Assembly (NCBI GenBank): GCA_033807695.1
Contig: CM066307.1
Span: 3,162,001 to 3,226,000 of the forward strand
Direction: 5' to 3'
DNA from: Daedaleopsis sinensis
Lineage: Eukaryota > Basidiomycota > Agaricomycetes > Polyporales > Polyporaceae
Length of the DNA: 64,000 bases
Of this stretch, positions 22,912 to 35,126 are shown one piece after another (positions within the stretch are counted from its first letter, which is position 1; each line of letters begins with the position of its first letter). Under the pieces are notes generated by a model. The model saw nothing but the letters and a program-made list of their open reading frames with translations, was not told the DNA's origin and did not search any database. The position numbers and the translations under genes were made by a program.

Positions 22912-23699
22912 ATGGCCTCTGCACTTGTGAGTGCTCCACGGTAATCATGCACTGAGGCTGGAGACCATGACACTTTGAATAGAAACTGAACGCAGCTAGC
23001 GACCCATTCACTGATCTCCCCCCAGTATGCGCTCAGCTCCTGGAAGGGAAGGCTAAGAAGGGTTAGGAAGCCAAACAGTACATGAAAATGCACAAAACTC
23101 ATCTTTACACCTGGTACTTTAGGACTAACCTTCGATGCCATCGGCAAAGCCATCGGGCACGACGAGGCTTGGGTAGCCGCGCTCTTCTATGGACAGGTCA
23201 GTCGCCACTCCTTCCCAGTCACGAGTGAACTGAAGCTGAACGGGCTGGTGTATAGGCGAAAGCGACTCCTGAGGAGCTCGCCAAGCTCGGGGACCTCCTT
23301 GATGTTCCGGTGGCCAGCCTGACTGCTGAGATCGGGGAGAACTGGTTCCCGCGCCGCGGACTCGGCCCGGTCCCGCCTCAGGATCCCCTCCTCTACCGTC
23401 TGTTCGAGGTGTGTGCGAGACGTCTGGTTCATATCGACGTTGTCAGCGACTAAAGATATCCTGTAGGGTGTTTTGGTATACGGGACGCCGATCAAGGCCC
23501 TCATCCACGAGAAGTTCGGCGACGGGATAATGTCCATGATTGACTGCAAGGTCAGCGTCGACCGGAAGCCGGATCCCAAGGGCGACCGCGTCGTTCTCAC
23601 GTTCGAGTACGTCTCTCATGTGCTGCCATACATCTGGTATGCTGATCGTGAACGATCTCTCTCGACAGTGGGAAGTTCCTGCCCTACCTTCGGTGGTGA
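22912..23699 (+). CDS. CYN1: Cyanate hydratase (cyanase)
   Basis: Six exons: 22912-22926, 22983-23061, 23123-23196, 23256-23408, 23467-23606 and 23669-23699. They give about 163 residues, normal for a eukaryotic cyanase. The enzyme decomposes cyanate with bicarbonate to ammonia and CO2. The N-terminal helical domain reads LTFDAIGKAIGHDEAWVAAL and FYGQAKATPEELAKL. The C-terminal catalytic domain reads DPLLYRLFE, with catalytic Arg and Glu, then GVLVYGTPIKALIHEKFGDG and IMSMIDC, which carries the catalytic Ser. It ends FLPYLRW. Exon 5 must start at 23467 to keep frame and spacing between the catalytic Glu and VYG. The gene is convergent with the DUF1479 gene, 178 bp between stops. Confidence 0.96.
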
Positions 23700-23877
23700 A
23701 CATTACGCCGGTGTACTGCGCGGCATGCCCACCCATCCACAAATCATCACATTTTGTACTTCTATCGCATCGCTCACACAGTTGTACATATTGTTGTACT
23801 CGTACAAGGGAGGATACAATGAAGAAGCTTCTACAGATTCTGGACACCTCAACCAAAAAGACACCACACTCAGTCAC

Positions 23878-25649
23878 CTAAGCCACCTCAATCGCGAAGC
23901 CCATGGCACGCTTTCCAATAGGGTTCTCAATGTCGTCCGCCATGCCCACGCCGACATGGTCGATTTCGCCCTTGTTGGTAGGGAAGTCGGGCGGCGCGAC
24001 GCCCTTGAGGAAGCTCTCCTTCTGCTTCTGCACATACGCCGCATTGATGGGCGTGTACGGCATCGCGGGGATGTACATGACCGTGGAGTCCTCCTTGCCC
24101 GTGTGGTTTTTCTCCACGGCGTGGATCACGTCCTGTCCGCATGGCGAGTGAGCACACTGTGCCAACCAGCAAGGATTCAGGTTGTACGAACACAGTGCCA
24201 GAAGACCATGTCGCCAGGGTACACCTTCGGCACGGAGATCATCGTCTCGTCCAGCTTGAGGTGCGGGTGTGTTTCTGTGTTCGGCCGGGGCCCGATGAAT
24301 GCTTCTTTGAACGAGTAGATACCAGGGAAGTCTGGGTTCGAGATATCTGTCGTCGAGATCGAATCGCACATGTTAGCGACACGGTCTAAGCCGCCCCAAC
24401 ACTCGAGGCAAATTGAAGTACGCTCACCGAACTGCCAGTCATTCGGATCGTACGACTCCGCGCTGCGCCCCTCCTTGGGCGAGACGAACGGGCGCAGGAT
24501 CGTGTACGCGTTCGACAGGATCACGTTCGGGAAGACCTGCAGCGTGCCCTCCGTCGGCGCCGTCTCGCTCAGCGCGAGCCAGCCCTGATACGTCCGGAAC
24601 ACCGTCGCCTTCGACGCCTCGTCAATCTCAGCCCGCGACTCCGCGACTCGAGTAGACGGTCCGGGCCCAGATGCGAGACGCGCTCACCTGGTTCGGCCGC
24701 TTGTAGAGCGAGCTCCGGGCGTGGATCCGGTTCTGGAGGTCGTACGGGTCGTGCGCGTGCCAGTCTCCGTTCAGGATGTCCGCGAAGCAATTCCGGAAGC
24801 AGCTGTCCTCCCATCGCTCGATGCTGCCGCCTGTACATATTAACGAGTCAGAACTGAGCCATCACATGCCATCCGCAGGGGTGCCGTACCATCGACGTGG
24901 GGCGGGTGGGCGTCCCATTGCACGCCCGGGTGGCGGATCCGGAAGCGGTCCGCGTACATAAGCGGGGTGTCGAGGTCGACGTCCGCGACCTTGTCCCCGT
25001 TCCGCGTGTGATACATGTGGTTCAGCCAGGTCGTCGCCGCGAGCACGTTCGGGTGTGACCGCGCGCGGATCTGCGACTTCGTCCAGCTGTCGGTAGCGAT
25101 GTCAGGAGGGGTAGCCCAACTGGCTGCAAAGTTGTAAACGAAGACTACCGCACGTACTAGAGCTGGAAAAACTGCTTGTCGTTCTCTGGTATGCCTACAC
25201 GCGCACATCCGTGTGAGACACCCTTCTTCGATTGTTTTTGGGCAATACGCAAACTGACCGTCGACATTGGGATTCTTCGAGACATACTCGCGCAGCCACG
25301 CCTGCCACGTTCGCGCCTCCGCATCGTCGACGACGTCGCGGATGACCATGCATCCCTTCCTCTTCAGTTCTTCCAGACGCTCCGAGCTCAAGCTGCTGAT
25401 CTCGCTGAACGCGACCTCAGGCACGCCCTGCCGTATGTATGTCAGCACCATTTCCCCGTGCTGATATGAGCGGATGCTGGTCACCTGTGATCCCTCTTGT
25501 GCGATCTCCTTCGTGACCTTCTCGAGCTCGACGAGTATCTCGCCCCACGCCTTGATCACGCGCGCCTCGAAGTCGGGGTACGAGGCTGCGATTTCCTTCT
25601 TGAGGTCGACGAGGCGCGGCGGGCACGGTCCAAATTGGGGCTGCGACAT
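23878..25649 (-). CDS. DUF1479 family protein (YbiU-like, putative 2-oxoglutarate-oxygenase fold)
   Basis: A minus-strand gene of about seven exons and 450 residues. The true start is the ATG at 25649 (MSQPQFGPCPPRLVDLKKEI); the longer open frame begins at a TTG. Family blocks are GVPEVAFSEISSL, RKGCMVIRDVVDDAEARTW, WTKSQIRARSHPNVLAATTW and MYADRFRIRHPGVQWDAHP. The last carries on to PHVDGGSIERWED, then YQGWLALSETAPTEGTLQVF, PGDMVFWHCDVIHAVE and IDHVGVGMADDIENPIGKRA. The two His-containing stretches (HPPHVDGG and CDVIHAVE) are where metal ligands would lie in an Fe(II)/2-oxoglutarate fold; this is inference. The spliced junction EGSQ-GVPEV removes a readable 69-bp intron. Function is unknown across the family. 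Confidence 0.88.
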
Positions 25650-26426
25650 CTTGCAAGCGTTCTTCGCGCCCTTCTGTATGAAAGCGAAATGTGCCTGTCG
25701 CAAGCGTTGTAAGAAAGCTAGCGGAAGAGTACAAGAAATCGTCTCAGTCCCCCCAGTTTCTATATAAGCCCCGGGCCTGCGCCTCGAGACTGAATCTCAA
25801 CCCCTTACGTCTGCCCGATGTGCGGGCCAAGCGCAGTCTCACGGGAGATATGCTTAACACAGTCATAAGACTGCCCAGCGCCGCTCCTATCGTGCAGGAC
25901 GATGATCACGAGGGGCCATGGATGCCACGAGAACGGGTGCTCGACAACTGTGCAAGCCACTCCTAGTCGCTCCTGGAGCACACGGAGCCCCGCACATTGG
26001 CACACGCTAAACTTGTTGGACGCGCACGAGGGTCTAGAAGACATCTAGACGACGATGCATGGGTATGCACGTTGAATAGGCAGAAGGTAAGTGCACCGGG
26101 GAAAGTTCGGAGGAAATGACTACACCTCCACAGACACCAAGTGAGCAAATACCGCACCGCGCAGGGTAGTAGTATGCATGGCTGGCCAGTTTGAAAGCGT
26201 AGTGAACGCAATCGAGCAAGCGAGGGTGGCTTCTTGCACGCCCTGATAGTAATACATCCACGAGGCAGTTTGAGAGGAAGCTTCCGCTTTACTCGCACGT
26301 TATCGAGGGCAGGGTGCCGGGTTGATGCTATGAGCTGCTATAACGCAAAGATTACGGTGATAACACAAAGCAGGGTAGTACGTAAGACGGGGAAGTCAAT
26401 TGAGAAACAGTCGATTGGGCATCTTG
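25650..26426. other. Intergenic, no gene seen
   Basis: This stretch separates the DUF1479 start from the beta-tubulin stop. It holds the DUF1479 promoter on the left. Scattered open frames have no family resemblance. Confidence 0.5.
25761..25768 (-). promoter_or_regulatory. TATA box of the DUF1479 gene
   Basis: TATATAAG-like sequence (plus strand TATATAAG; minus strand CTTATATA), about 112 bp upstream of the ATG at 25649. Confidence 0.35.
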
Positions 26427-29401
26427 TTATTCTGCATCTTCACCATCCGCCGCAAATTCTTCGTCCTCGTCTTCGGCGGTCGCTTCTTGGTACTGTAGAA
26501 CGGTCAATATTGCGAACTGTTCGAAGACAATCGCACTCATGTGGCATACCTGCTGGTACTCGGCACTGCACATATCACCGTCAGCACGCCCTTCTATCTG
26601 AGGTCATATGATGAACGACCTACATCAGGTCCTGCGTGTTGCTCTCCGCTTCGGAGAACTCCATCGAGTCCATGCCCTCGCCGGTGTACCAGTGGAGGAA
26701 CGCACGGCGCTTGTACATGGCAGCGAACTAGGTCCAATCAGCACCAGTCATTCCCTGCACACTAGAAGGGGACGCACTTGAGAGAGGTTGCGCTTGAACA
26801 GCTCCTGCACGGCGGTCGAGTTCGCCAAACAAGTTGCAGACTGGTGGTGCCCTACGGGCGGCACAGAGCACAGGGACACCGATACGTTGTCGGGGATCCA
26901 CTCCACGAATTGACTAGCGTTGCGGTGTTGTAGGTCGTACACGGATTGCTAGGGGATGGAACACTCAGTACCTATGGCTTTTCATCGCTTGATGACAACT
27001 TTCGGCTCACCTCGGCTTCCGCGGAGGAGACTTTGCCACGGAAGATTGTGGCTGCAGTAAGGTAGCGGCTGCGCGGAACGAGTAATGAGTAACAGTCGTG
27101 ATATGAAAGAAGATGTGACATACCCGAATCGAGGGTCGCAGGCAACGAGGAGGTTGGCACGGTCGAACAAGCTATATGACACCGATGAGCAACATTCCCC
27201 TGTTGATCAAGCTTGTCTCTACATACGCGCTCGTCAGGTCCTTCGTGTGCCAGCGGTGGAATGCCTTCGCCTTGGGGTCGAAGAAAGGCGCATAGCTCGG
27301 CATCAGGAAGTGCAGCTATCATACAATATTAGTATTTATACCGTACGTTCGATACTGATAGAAGAGCGGGTACGAACACGAGGGAACGGAACGAGGTTCA
27401 TGGCGAGCTTGCGAAGGTCACTGAGCAAATGACGATTAGTCTATCGAGGTTCAGATCAAAGACTGGTTCAGCTGCATACCCATTGAGCTGACCCGGGAAG
27501 CGCAGACTAGTACTGACACCGCACATCACTTGCGCGACAACGGTGTTCAAGTCTTCGAATGACGGATGCTTGACTTTCAGTGTCCGTTGAGAGATATCAT
27601 ACAATGCCTCATTGTCGATGCACATGGTCAGGTCGCTATTTTCCACGATCTGGTGGACTGAAAGCAGAGCGTTGTAAGGCTGCGAAACAATCAGCGCAAT
27701 GTAAGCCAGTCTATGGAATACTTCTCTACCTCTACAACGGTTTCCGACACCTAAAGCTCGATTAAGTTAGGCGTGGCGGATGAACCTGTCACCAATTCCG
27801 TGACGTACCTTTGGAGATGGGAGTATGGAGTACGTAGCAAGCATCCTATCAGGGTATTCCTGCAGTATTCACATCAGGGGGCAGAAAGCGCGGATAGGAG
27901 TGCACACAACTTCTCGGAACTTCGACAACAACAAGGAGCCAAGACCTGAGCCAGTACCACCGCCGAGCGAGTGGATGAGCTGGAATCCTTGGAGCGCATC
28001 GCAAGGCTCGGTTTGCTTGCGGATGACATCCTATTTAGAACAGATTGAGTCGTTACTGCCGCATGTTGAAAGCAAAGATTGTGGACTACCAGGATGTTTT
28101 CCATCAACTCCGCGCCTAATTCAAAATAAGCTGCCGCTGCCTTGTAGCCGAACCAACGTACATCAACGCACCCTCGGTATAAACTGGGGGGAGATAGCCG
28201 TCAAAGGGGTGCACATTTCACGGTCTGAACAGCACTCACATCCTTTCGCCCAATTATTTCCCGCCCCGGACTGACCAGTGATGTATGTATCCGGAGCATA
28301 GAGAGCTCCAAGAGGACCAGAGCGAATCTGCAATAAATCGTCCGCTAAACATGCCCCTTGAGTAGAAGGCAACTACTCACGCGATTGCATACACCCTCCT
28401 CCAAATCAATTTGCACACTCCGGGGGATGTACTTCACAGCGCTCCCAGCGTGATCGACTTCCGTGAAGAAAACTGAAGCCTACCATGAGCAAGGGGATGG
28501 GTCAGTAAGGATTAGCACGGGACGGTTATACCGGCGCTGCGTGCGGGTACGGGTGCAGGTTGGCAGGTGGGCGACCCGCCAAACTCGTAGACCTGTCGGA
28601 AAACCCGCACGTTCTACTAAACGCCGTCGGTCCCACAATGACAATCGTTTCTACGATTCCTCATCCTCACTCAAACCTCCGATTCCAGCACTCAAGCTCA
28701 AGCACATCGACCCTCAGGCCACATGCACCGCTGACCGACCCCATCGTCAGCTCGTGCAGCGTCGACGTTGTCCGGACCCCAAACGAGACAGTCTCGACAA
28801 GAAGCCCCGGCTGGACGCAGAAGAGGGTAAGAATAAACTCGGGAGTCGGTCCCAGCCATGCTTCAAGCTTGATATACACCAGAATGTTGGTCTTGTACCC
28901 ATCCGTGCTTGGGCAGCCGCGGTGTTGCGATGCGTGCGATACCACGACGGATAGGTACGAGCCCACATGAAGTACTGAGATCGTGTAGTACAACGCTCCA
29001 GGGTCAGGTCTCAAGAAAACGCCTCCTCCGACATGCATGTTCAAAGTAGACTCACCCGCGCAAGCTGCTGTTCCGGAAGGTCCCCTTTAAAATGCTGGGG
29101 ATGCATACTACTTCAGCATGCCGCATAGACCATAAGTTGAGATCACAGCGCACCCCGTCGTCATCCAGGCCATGCTCAGCGAGGAGCATGCGCCAGAAGC
29201 TCTCTCCGACTTGATTTCCGGCCTACGGGTCGCACACACCAAACGCCGATCAGCCCCGACGCGTCCTGCACCTCCAACACCGCGTGGATCCTCATTACCT
29301 GTCCGGTCTGGGCACGAGGAGGAACGAGTGAGCACGACACGAGCGCAAACAAGGCACGATACGCGTGGCCTTACTTGCACGTTCACGATTTCGCGCGGCA
29401 T
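26427..29401 (-). CDS. Divergent beta-tubulin
   Basis: Minus strand, a dozen or more exons, about 445 residues, with very short exons including a 9-nt one (29307-29299, TGQ). The start is MPREIVNVQ, with an extra Pro after Met. Core motifs are present: [28 protein letters not shown], the nucleotide loop [51 protein letters not shown]-type helix 12 ([20 protein letters not shown]), [16 protein letters not shown] and an acidic tail ending [15 protein letters not shown]. The segment after PRLHF is unusually divergent. Residues aligned to canonical positions 167, 198, 200 and 239 are Tyr, Leu, Met and Ser. The GQAGNQVG motif has Ala where beta-tubulins have Cys12. A roughly 550-bp intron interrupts the early coding region. 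It probably coexists with a canonical beta-tubulin elsewhere in the genome. Confidence 0.9.
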
Positions 29402-29975
29402 GTTTCCGCCTGTTACCTATCGAGGAGGAAGTTCGCGGTTGAGAGCGACGATGTAGAGGGTATGAGAGCGATGGCGAGCTTGAGGAGAGTCCCGAGCGCG
29501 AATTAATGTGGGGGATTGGTGGGGAAAAAGACAGGGTCAAGGGTCGACTCGGACTCGCGTCCCATTTCGTTTATTGTGACGCCCAGGTGACGCCATGGAA
29601 GTTATGGGCGCTCCGAGCATCCGAAAACATCCTCGACTCGGAACCGACTCGGACTGCACTCATACAGTCTGAGTGTCACTCGGTCGGTCAAGCCGGGCCA
29701 GCGCGGTACATGTGCTAGCCTTCCCGCAACTCACTAGGAGTCAGTATTAAATTTCTGACGCTATTCAAAGGTTACAGCGTTGGTCGTGGCCATCTCCGTG
29801 CAAGATCAGACAGAAAAGAACATTGATAAGACTGCATGGATGTGAACAACAAAGAAAGCAGCTACGGATACAGGTTGAGCAGCGATACAGGGGGTTCTTG
29901 TTTCTACGCACGGATTGGAAGGGGGTCGTCGATGAGAATACATGTATGAGTACGTAGGGAGGAGGTCGTGTCGGC
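29402..29975. other. Intergenic, no gene seen
   Basis: A 574-bp gap holding the beta-tubulin promoter on its left and the AA14 3' region on its right. No gene or repeat was recognised. Confidence 0.5.
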
Positions 29976-31948
29976 TCAGAAGAGGTGCCACAGCCCGCTG
30001 CGGTTAGCCAACTTCCTCTGCCTCCGGATCCCCATCCTCGATAGCAGGCTCGGGGGTTGCGCGGCCTCGACGGGCGAGTCGGGAGCCTGAGGGCTTACGA
30101 CGCGCCTCCGGAACACTTTCCGCTGACCGAGCTCGCGTTTGCTAACGGTGCAGTCAGCATAAAGCATAAAAGAGGTGCCCCCATCACGGATCACATTGAC
30201 TCACCACACTGCGCCCGAAGGACTCGCGCCGGTATCGGCCGCGAGCAACACTGGCTTCGATCCCAAGGACGAGGACCCGCTTGTTGCGGCTGGTACATTG
30301 TACTCGGAGGTAGGTGTAGAGACCTTCACAGGCGGAGCATTCAAGTCGATAGTCGAGCCTGAGACAAGGGTTGCGCTATCGGAGCCAGTGCTGCTAGGAA
30401 GAGGGGATTGGGTCGCCATGAACGTTGATGTCGGTGGTATGCTCAGTGCTGACGTTGAGGCGCCGGCCGAGTCAGACGAGAGCGAGCCTGAGGACGATGG
30501 TGCGGAGCCGGGGACTGCTGCTGCTGACGACGACGGTGCAGGAGCTGTAGTCACAGTGACTACGACTGTACTCACAACAACCGAGGTAGAGACGACAATC
30601 GATGTGGACTCCACCGTCACGGTAGTAGGCGGTTCGGTGGCTGGGGTCGAGGGTGTGGAGAGTGCGGGTATAGAGGTCGTGGGTATAGAGGACGAAGAAG
30701 AGACAGGAGCAGGGTATGATGACGGGTATACAGACGAGGACGAGAGAGGAGGGGACGAAGCGCCTGCAGAGGAGTCGCTGTTACCCAAGTTCGGTGTCGG
30801 CACGAACGTCGAGTTCGGACTAGGGAGAGGCATATTCTTCGGGTACGAGTCCTCGAAGATATCGTTTTGCGCGCCGTCCTTGAAGTTGTAAAGGTCCGTG
30901 TAGAACGGTGGCGCGTAAGTGCCCTCGGGCATCTGCAGGTGGTCGGATACTTGGGTCAGCATGGAGCATCGATAACGTAGACCAGAAAGACTGACATTGT
31001 TGCGCTCCTTCTGGAACCAATAGAAAGGCTGCTTCGCGCCGTACGTGCAGTTGCCCAACGCCGCATCTTCCTTGCCAAACTTCGGGTCTGCGCCACAACG
31101 CCGAGGGACTTGCGGCTTCGCCAGCGCAACGTTCGACGTGGCGTTCGCGACCTTGCACTTGAATGCGTTCATGTAGTCTATGCATGAATATGTAAGTCCT
31201 CTTCATAAGGCCAGAGTACGCTGTCGAAAGCGTCGCTTACTCTGCTCTCCGCCACTGTCAGGCTATACCGCGTCCGCTCGTTAGCCCGTAATCGCACCGT
31301 ATGTTAAACCACAGACTACTTACCGAGTGAATCCAGAACCACGCGCAGTGACAGCCTTCCTCTGGACACGCCGGCATCCTGTCCGGCACCTGGAAGTCCG
31401 TCAAGCGACTCCACACACAAGTCTGGTTCACGCTGAACACAGTGAAGTCCTCCGGCTGGATCTTGCTCGCGTCGGACTCGTACGCGATCGCCAGCGCGCA
31501 GCCCGTGAGGTCGTCGAAGCCGGTCGTGTGCATAGACCCGCTCGGGAAGCTCGTATCTCTGCACGGGTTGTTCCCGTCGCGGAGGTCGGTATGTCCGTCG
31601 GACGTGTTCCAGTAGGACGTCTGCCCCTTGTCGCACGCGAGCTCCGCAGTCGCCGGCTGGCCGGGACGCAGCTCGTAGAACTCCCCGGGGGGCGGGGGCT
31701 GGTCCATGTGTCCGTGGAACCACCATTGGTCGAAGGTCATGGCCAGGAGCGGCGCCACGGGACGGTTGTCGCTGCCGCCAGGGCCGCTGTGGTCGCTGGC
31801 GTTGAAGCCGTACATGCTGGAGTGCCAGAAGGCTAGCAAGAAATATCTGTGAGTGGCATGTAGAAAGATGATTTTGCGCGAACATACCAATGTGAGCGGA
31901 TGCAAGAGGCAAGGCAGCTGCCAATATCAGTAGAAGTCTTGGTGTCAT
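29976..31948 (-). CDS. AA14 lytic polysaccharide monooxygenase (xylan-active type) with Ser/Thr-rich tail
   Basis: A minus-strand secreted copper enzyme. Exon 1 (from 31948) is the signal peptide [18 protein letters not shown], and splicing gives mature His1 as [14 protein letters not shown]-terminal His1 is one half of the copper-binding histidine brace. Diagnostic AA14 blocks follow: [98 protein letters not shown] and [19 protein letters not shown]14 enzymes of white-rot fungi oxidise xylan coating cellulose. After the catalytic domain is a roughly 220-residue Ser/Thr/Pro/Val linker. A final exon, spliced at GTGAGT...GTTAG, adds a basic tail ([16 protein letters not shown] ... RSGLWHLF). 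The tail has no recognised domain. Confidence 0.9.
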
Positions 31949-32699
31949 GGTGTCTGCTAGTAGAAAGCTTGTGTGTGAAGAGTCTGACGTCTAGTCTAGG
32001 AGATCAAGAGGTCTATGATAGTGTGCGAGGAGACCAGCCTATGTAATCCGGTAGAGAGTTGAGTCTTGGGGCCTGCCTCCAAGGAATGTAATGAAGGTGA
32101 GAGGGAAACCGACCAAGTCGATACGGGTATTATCTCGTACTCGAGCATCATATAGGACACTCGGCTGGGAAATAATAAGAGATCTATTTAAAACTGAGGG
32201 TATTGTTCTGGTAGAGAGGGCAGTGAACCTGTAGCAGACGGAAGTCGAAGAACAATAAGCTGCAGCTTTGGGCACTCACCACCGGTATCAGCCCCTCTAC
32301 TTCCGACCAGGCTCGCGAGTTTCTAGATCCAAGAGGTTTACATCCATGTAGCAATCGGAAGCCTGAGAATTCTATTGTACATATGTAGCAGCACTTAAGG
32401 TGGAGGAGGAGGAGGAGGAGGAGTGTATTTCGGCCAGCTCCGAAGTATTACGTGACAGACAGGTAGACGCCGACTAGACAACAGTTTTGCTAGGCGCTTA
32501 CGTACGCTCGGCTACGGTGTACAAATACAGCCAAATGATACGAACACGACCATGTGACTTGGAATATTTGGTTCAGCGGCTACGCGAGCCAGCATCGACG
32601 ACGAAAAGCTGCGAACACGGTGACTGATTTCGTTGCTGTTATTGCGTATTGATAAAGAATGGCTATTCCGCGCCCCTACCCTCGTACCTACAATAAACT
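31949..32699. other. Intergenic, with a GGA microsatellite
   Basis: These 751 bp contain the AA14 promoter and the sedolisin 3' flank. A (GGA)n microsatellite lies near 32400-32424. No gene is seen. Confidence 0.5.
32400..32424 (+). repeat. (GGA)n microsatellite
   Basis: About eight GGA units in intergenic DNA. Shorter arrays of the same type occur near 36302 and 57010. Confidence 0.8.
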
Positions 32700-35126
32700 T
32701 TAAGGGAGAGCCAAGAACGCCGCCAACAGCTTCGGGAAATTCGGTGTGCCCAAACCCCCAACGGGGTCCCACCCCGGCGCGGCAACGAAGCCCTCGGTCT
32801 GGCACCCAGGGTTGGTGCCTATCAACACGTCGTTAAATGCATTTGCGAAGCTAGCGGAGTACAGCTGCGAGGTACAATCACCAGATTGTCAGCGTGTGGT
32901 GCGGTCGTGAAGCCGAGAGTAGAAGAGAGAGACGAGATGCTCACTGCGGGATTGATGAATCCGACGGGGCTCTTGCCCTGCGCGATGCGCGCGTCGTTCA
33001 CTGCTGCAATGACCGCTGCGAAGATCGGGGCGGAGGCGGAGGTGCCTCCCGAGCGCACGAAGTTGCCGTTCTCGGCGATGATAAGGGGCCACCTGTGAGT
33101 TAATGAGCCATATTGCTCGGTCTTGACGCGGAAAGACGTCCGGAGCTCTCACCCGTTGGCCGCGACGTCGGGGTATGCCCTACCAGACCTGTTGAAGATA
33201 GATGCGTCGTAGTCTGGAGCAAAGTTGTTCAAGTAGTTCGTGACCTGGGCGTCCTGCCACGCCGGCCGCGGGAAGTTATTCGAGAAGCCTGCGCCGGACG
33301 GGAAGTCGGTCGTCGCGACCTCGGTGTCGTTTACCTATAACAACCAACGCGCATTTAGCCACCACATCACACATCAGCATGTATTCAACTGCAGCGTATC
33401 AGCTTGAAAAGGACTGGACGTACGCTGTTACCGGCGGCGACGGAGGTTGCGCCCACCGCGGTCACGAACGGACATGATGCTGGTAGTTGTCCGACGAAGC
33501 TGCCGACAGGGTTGCCTGCAACGAGCGTCCCGTTGGACAGCAGGCACTCGTGGCTCTGGGAGTATGCCACACCGCCGTCGCCGGAGGAGGCGATGAAGGT
33601 GATGCCTGTGAGACTCAGCTAGTAGCATGCACGGCGATCACCCATTTAGTAGGTGAGTGGAGCGCGGCATCTGCATTACAGACCTTGCCCATCTCCGTGC
33701 ACTGCCGTTGCACTACAGGAGAGATAGCGGGGTCCACGATGTCCGGGTTGAAGTGGTAGGAGATCGAAATGACATTGGTGCTGGGCTTGTTGCCGCAGTC
33801 AGTGATGCCTATGAATACGCACATTGACATCAGCTGTATCGATCCACCCGGAAAGTGTCGGGCATACCTTGGTTACTGACGCCACTTGCCTCACAGTACG
33901 ATGCGTCCAGCGCTGCAAGTAGTTCATCGGCTGCGAGGACGGGGTGAGCGCGAGTACACCAAAGAGGAAGTAACCTATACGACATACTGGAGACTTGCGT
34001 GGACCTTGTCTGCGAAACTTGATACAAGGAGAGGTTCTGCTGGGGACCCAGAAGGCCCATGACCAGCTCAATATCGAGTGATGATTCTCCGAGGCTACCA
34101 GATGAATTGGGATTCCCTTGAATTCAAATCAGTATAACTGGCACCCCAATAGTGAAATCACTGTCACTGACCTCCTTCCACGCTGATGAGTGTGGGTATA
34201 TGGTCCAACTGATCGGGCCTGAACATCTGGAAGAACAAGTTGAGGTCCGCCGGGCGATATACATTGGCCCCGAATTCCGCTGTGGTCAGGAGTATCAGCG
34301 AACGCATTTGTACTTGATGGAAAGGAATGCTCTTACCGACGGCAACAGAGTTCTTGTCTCCCGAGACTGGTGTGAAGTCGAAGTTGTAGAGGCCGCGCAA
34401 ACAGTCTAGAGTCACGGCAGTGTCGCAGCCTTCCGCTGCGAGCGTAGAAACCTACAGAAGAAGGCCAACCGTCAAATGAGATGCGGCCGAAGCGGTGATA
34501 GAGCGGCTGACATCTTCCACCAGAATCTTGGGAGCCCCAGTGACTCTTCCAAAGCGCGAGTTGCCAGAGACAGAGGCGTCTCTGCGTGACAGGGAAGGGC
34601 CGCCGAAGTGGATGGTCGGCCAGACAAAGTCAACGTGCTTCGAGACGTGCTCCGGGAGAGTGTATCCCTCATGGCAGCCGACAGTCTCGCTGCCATCTCC
34701 GCTGTGGCTGTAAACGTAGTACTCGGCTCCAAGGAGACGTTCCGCCTGCGCGACCGTCACGTTGAGCAGAAGCACATCGCCGTTCCCGTTTAACCTGATG
34801 TTGTGCGCTGAGATGCCGCCGTCATTCATCGCCCAGGAACGAACGGTGTCGACGGTCTCCTCGGAAGGACGGAAAGTCTGAGCGACCTGCGCTGGGGACC
34901 AATGCTTGCCATAGTTGGGTGACTGAGGATCTGCGATGTCGAGAAGAAAGGCCTCGAGGTTGTGCACATTCGACTGGGCGAGGGTGAACTTGAGTGGGAG
35001 GAGGGCGTCGGGGTCGGCACGACGATGGAGAGACCATCCTGGTGGCACGGCCCTTCGGGAGGGCGGCACACCCGCGACACCCGCGACAGCTATGAGGACA
35101 GAGAGAAGCAGCTGGCAGAGCACCAT
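32700..35126 (-). CDS. Sedolisin (peptidase family S53, tripeptidyl-peptidase/aorsin-like), secreted
   Basis: A multi-exon minus-strand gene of about 590 residues. The start is the ATG at 35126 (MVLCQLLLSVLIAVAGVAG), a signal peptide; the longer frame begins at TTG. A pro-kumamolisin activation domain follows (LPLKFTLAQSNVHNLEAFLL, DPQSPNYGKHWSPAQVAQTF, then LLNVTVAQAERLLGAEYYVY). The mature domain contains GESSLDIELVMG, with the catalytic Glu and Asp of the Ser-Glu-Asp triad. The oxyanion region is TFIASSGDGGVAYS, and the nucleophile Ser is in RSGGTSASAPIFAA. The calcium-site region is AFNDVLIGTNPGC. It ends GLGTPNFPKLLAAFLALP. Acidic-pH secreted endo- or tripeptidyl-peptidases of this family feed fungi on protein. 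A CTATAAGG box lies 80 bp upstream. Confidence 0.92.

Noticed and set aside
30175..30891. 238-codon plus-strand open frame
   Set aside because: It is antisense to the Ser/Thr-rich linker of the AA14 gene. Low-complexity codons keep the opposite strand open, and the acidic product resembles no family.
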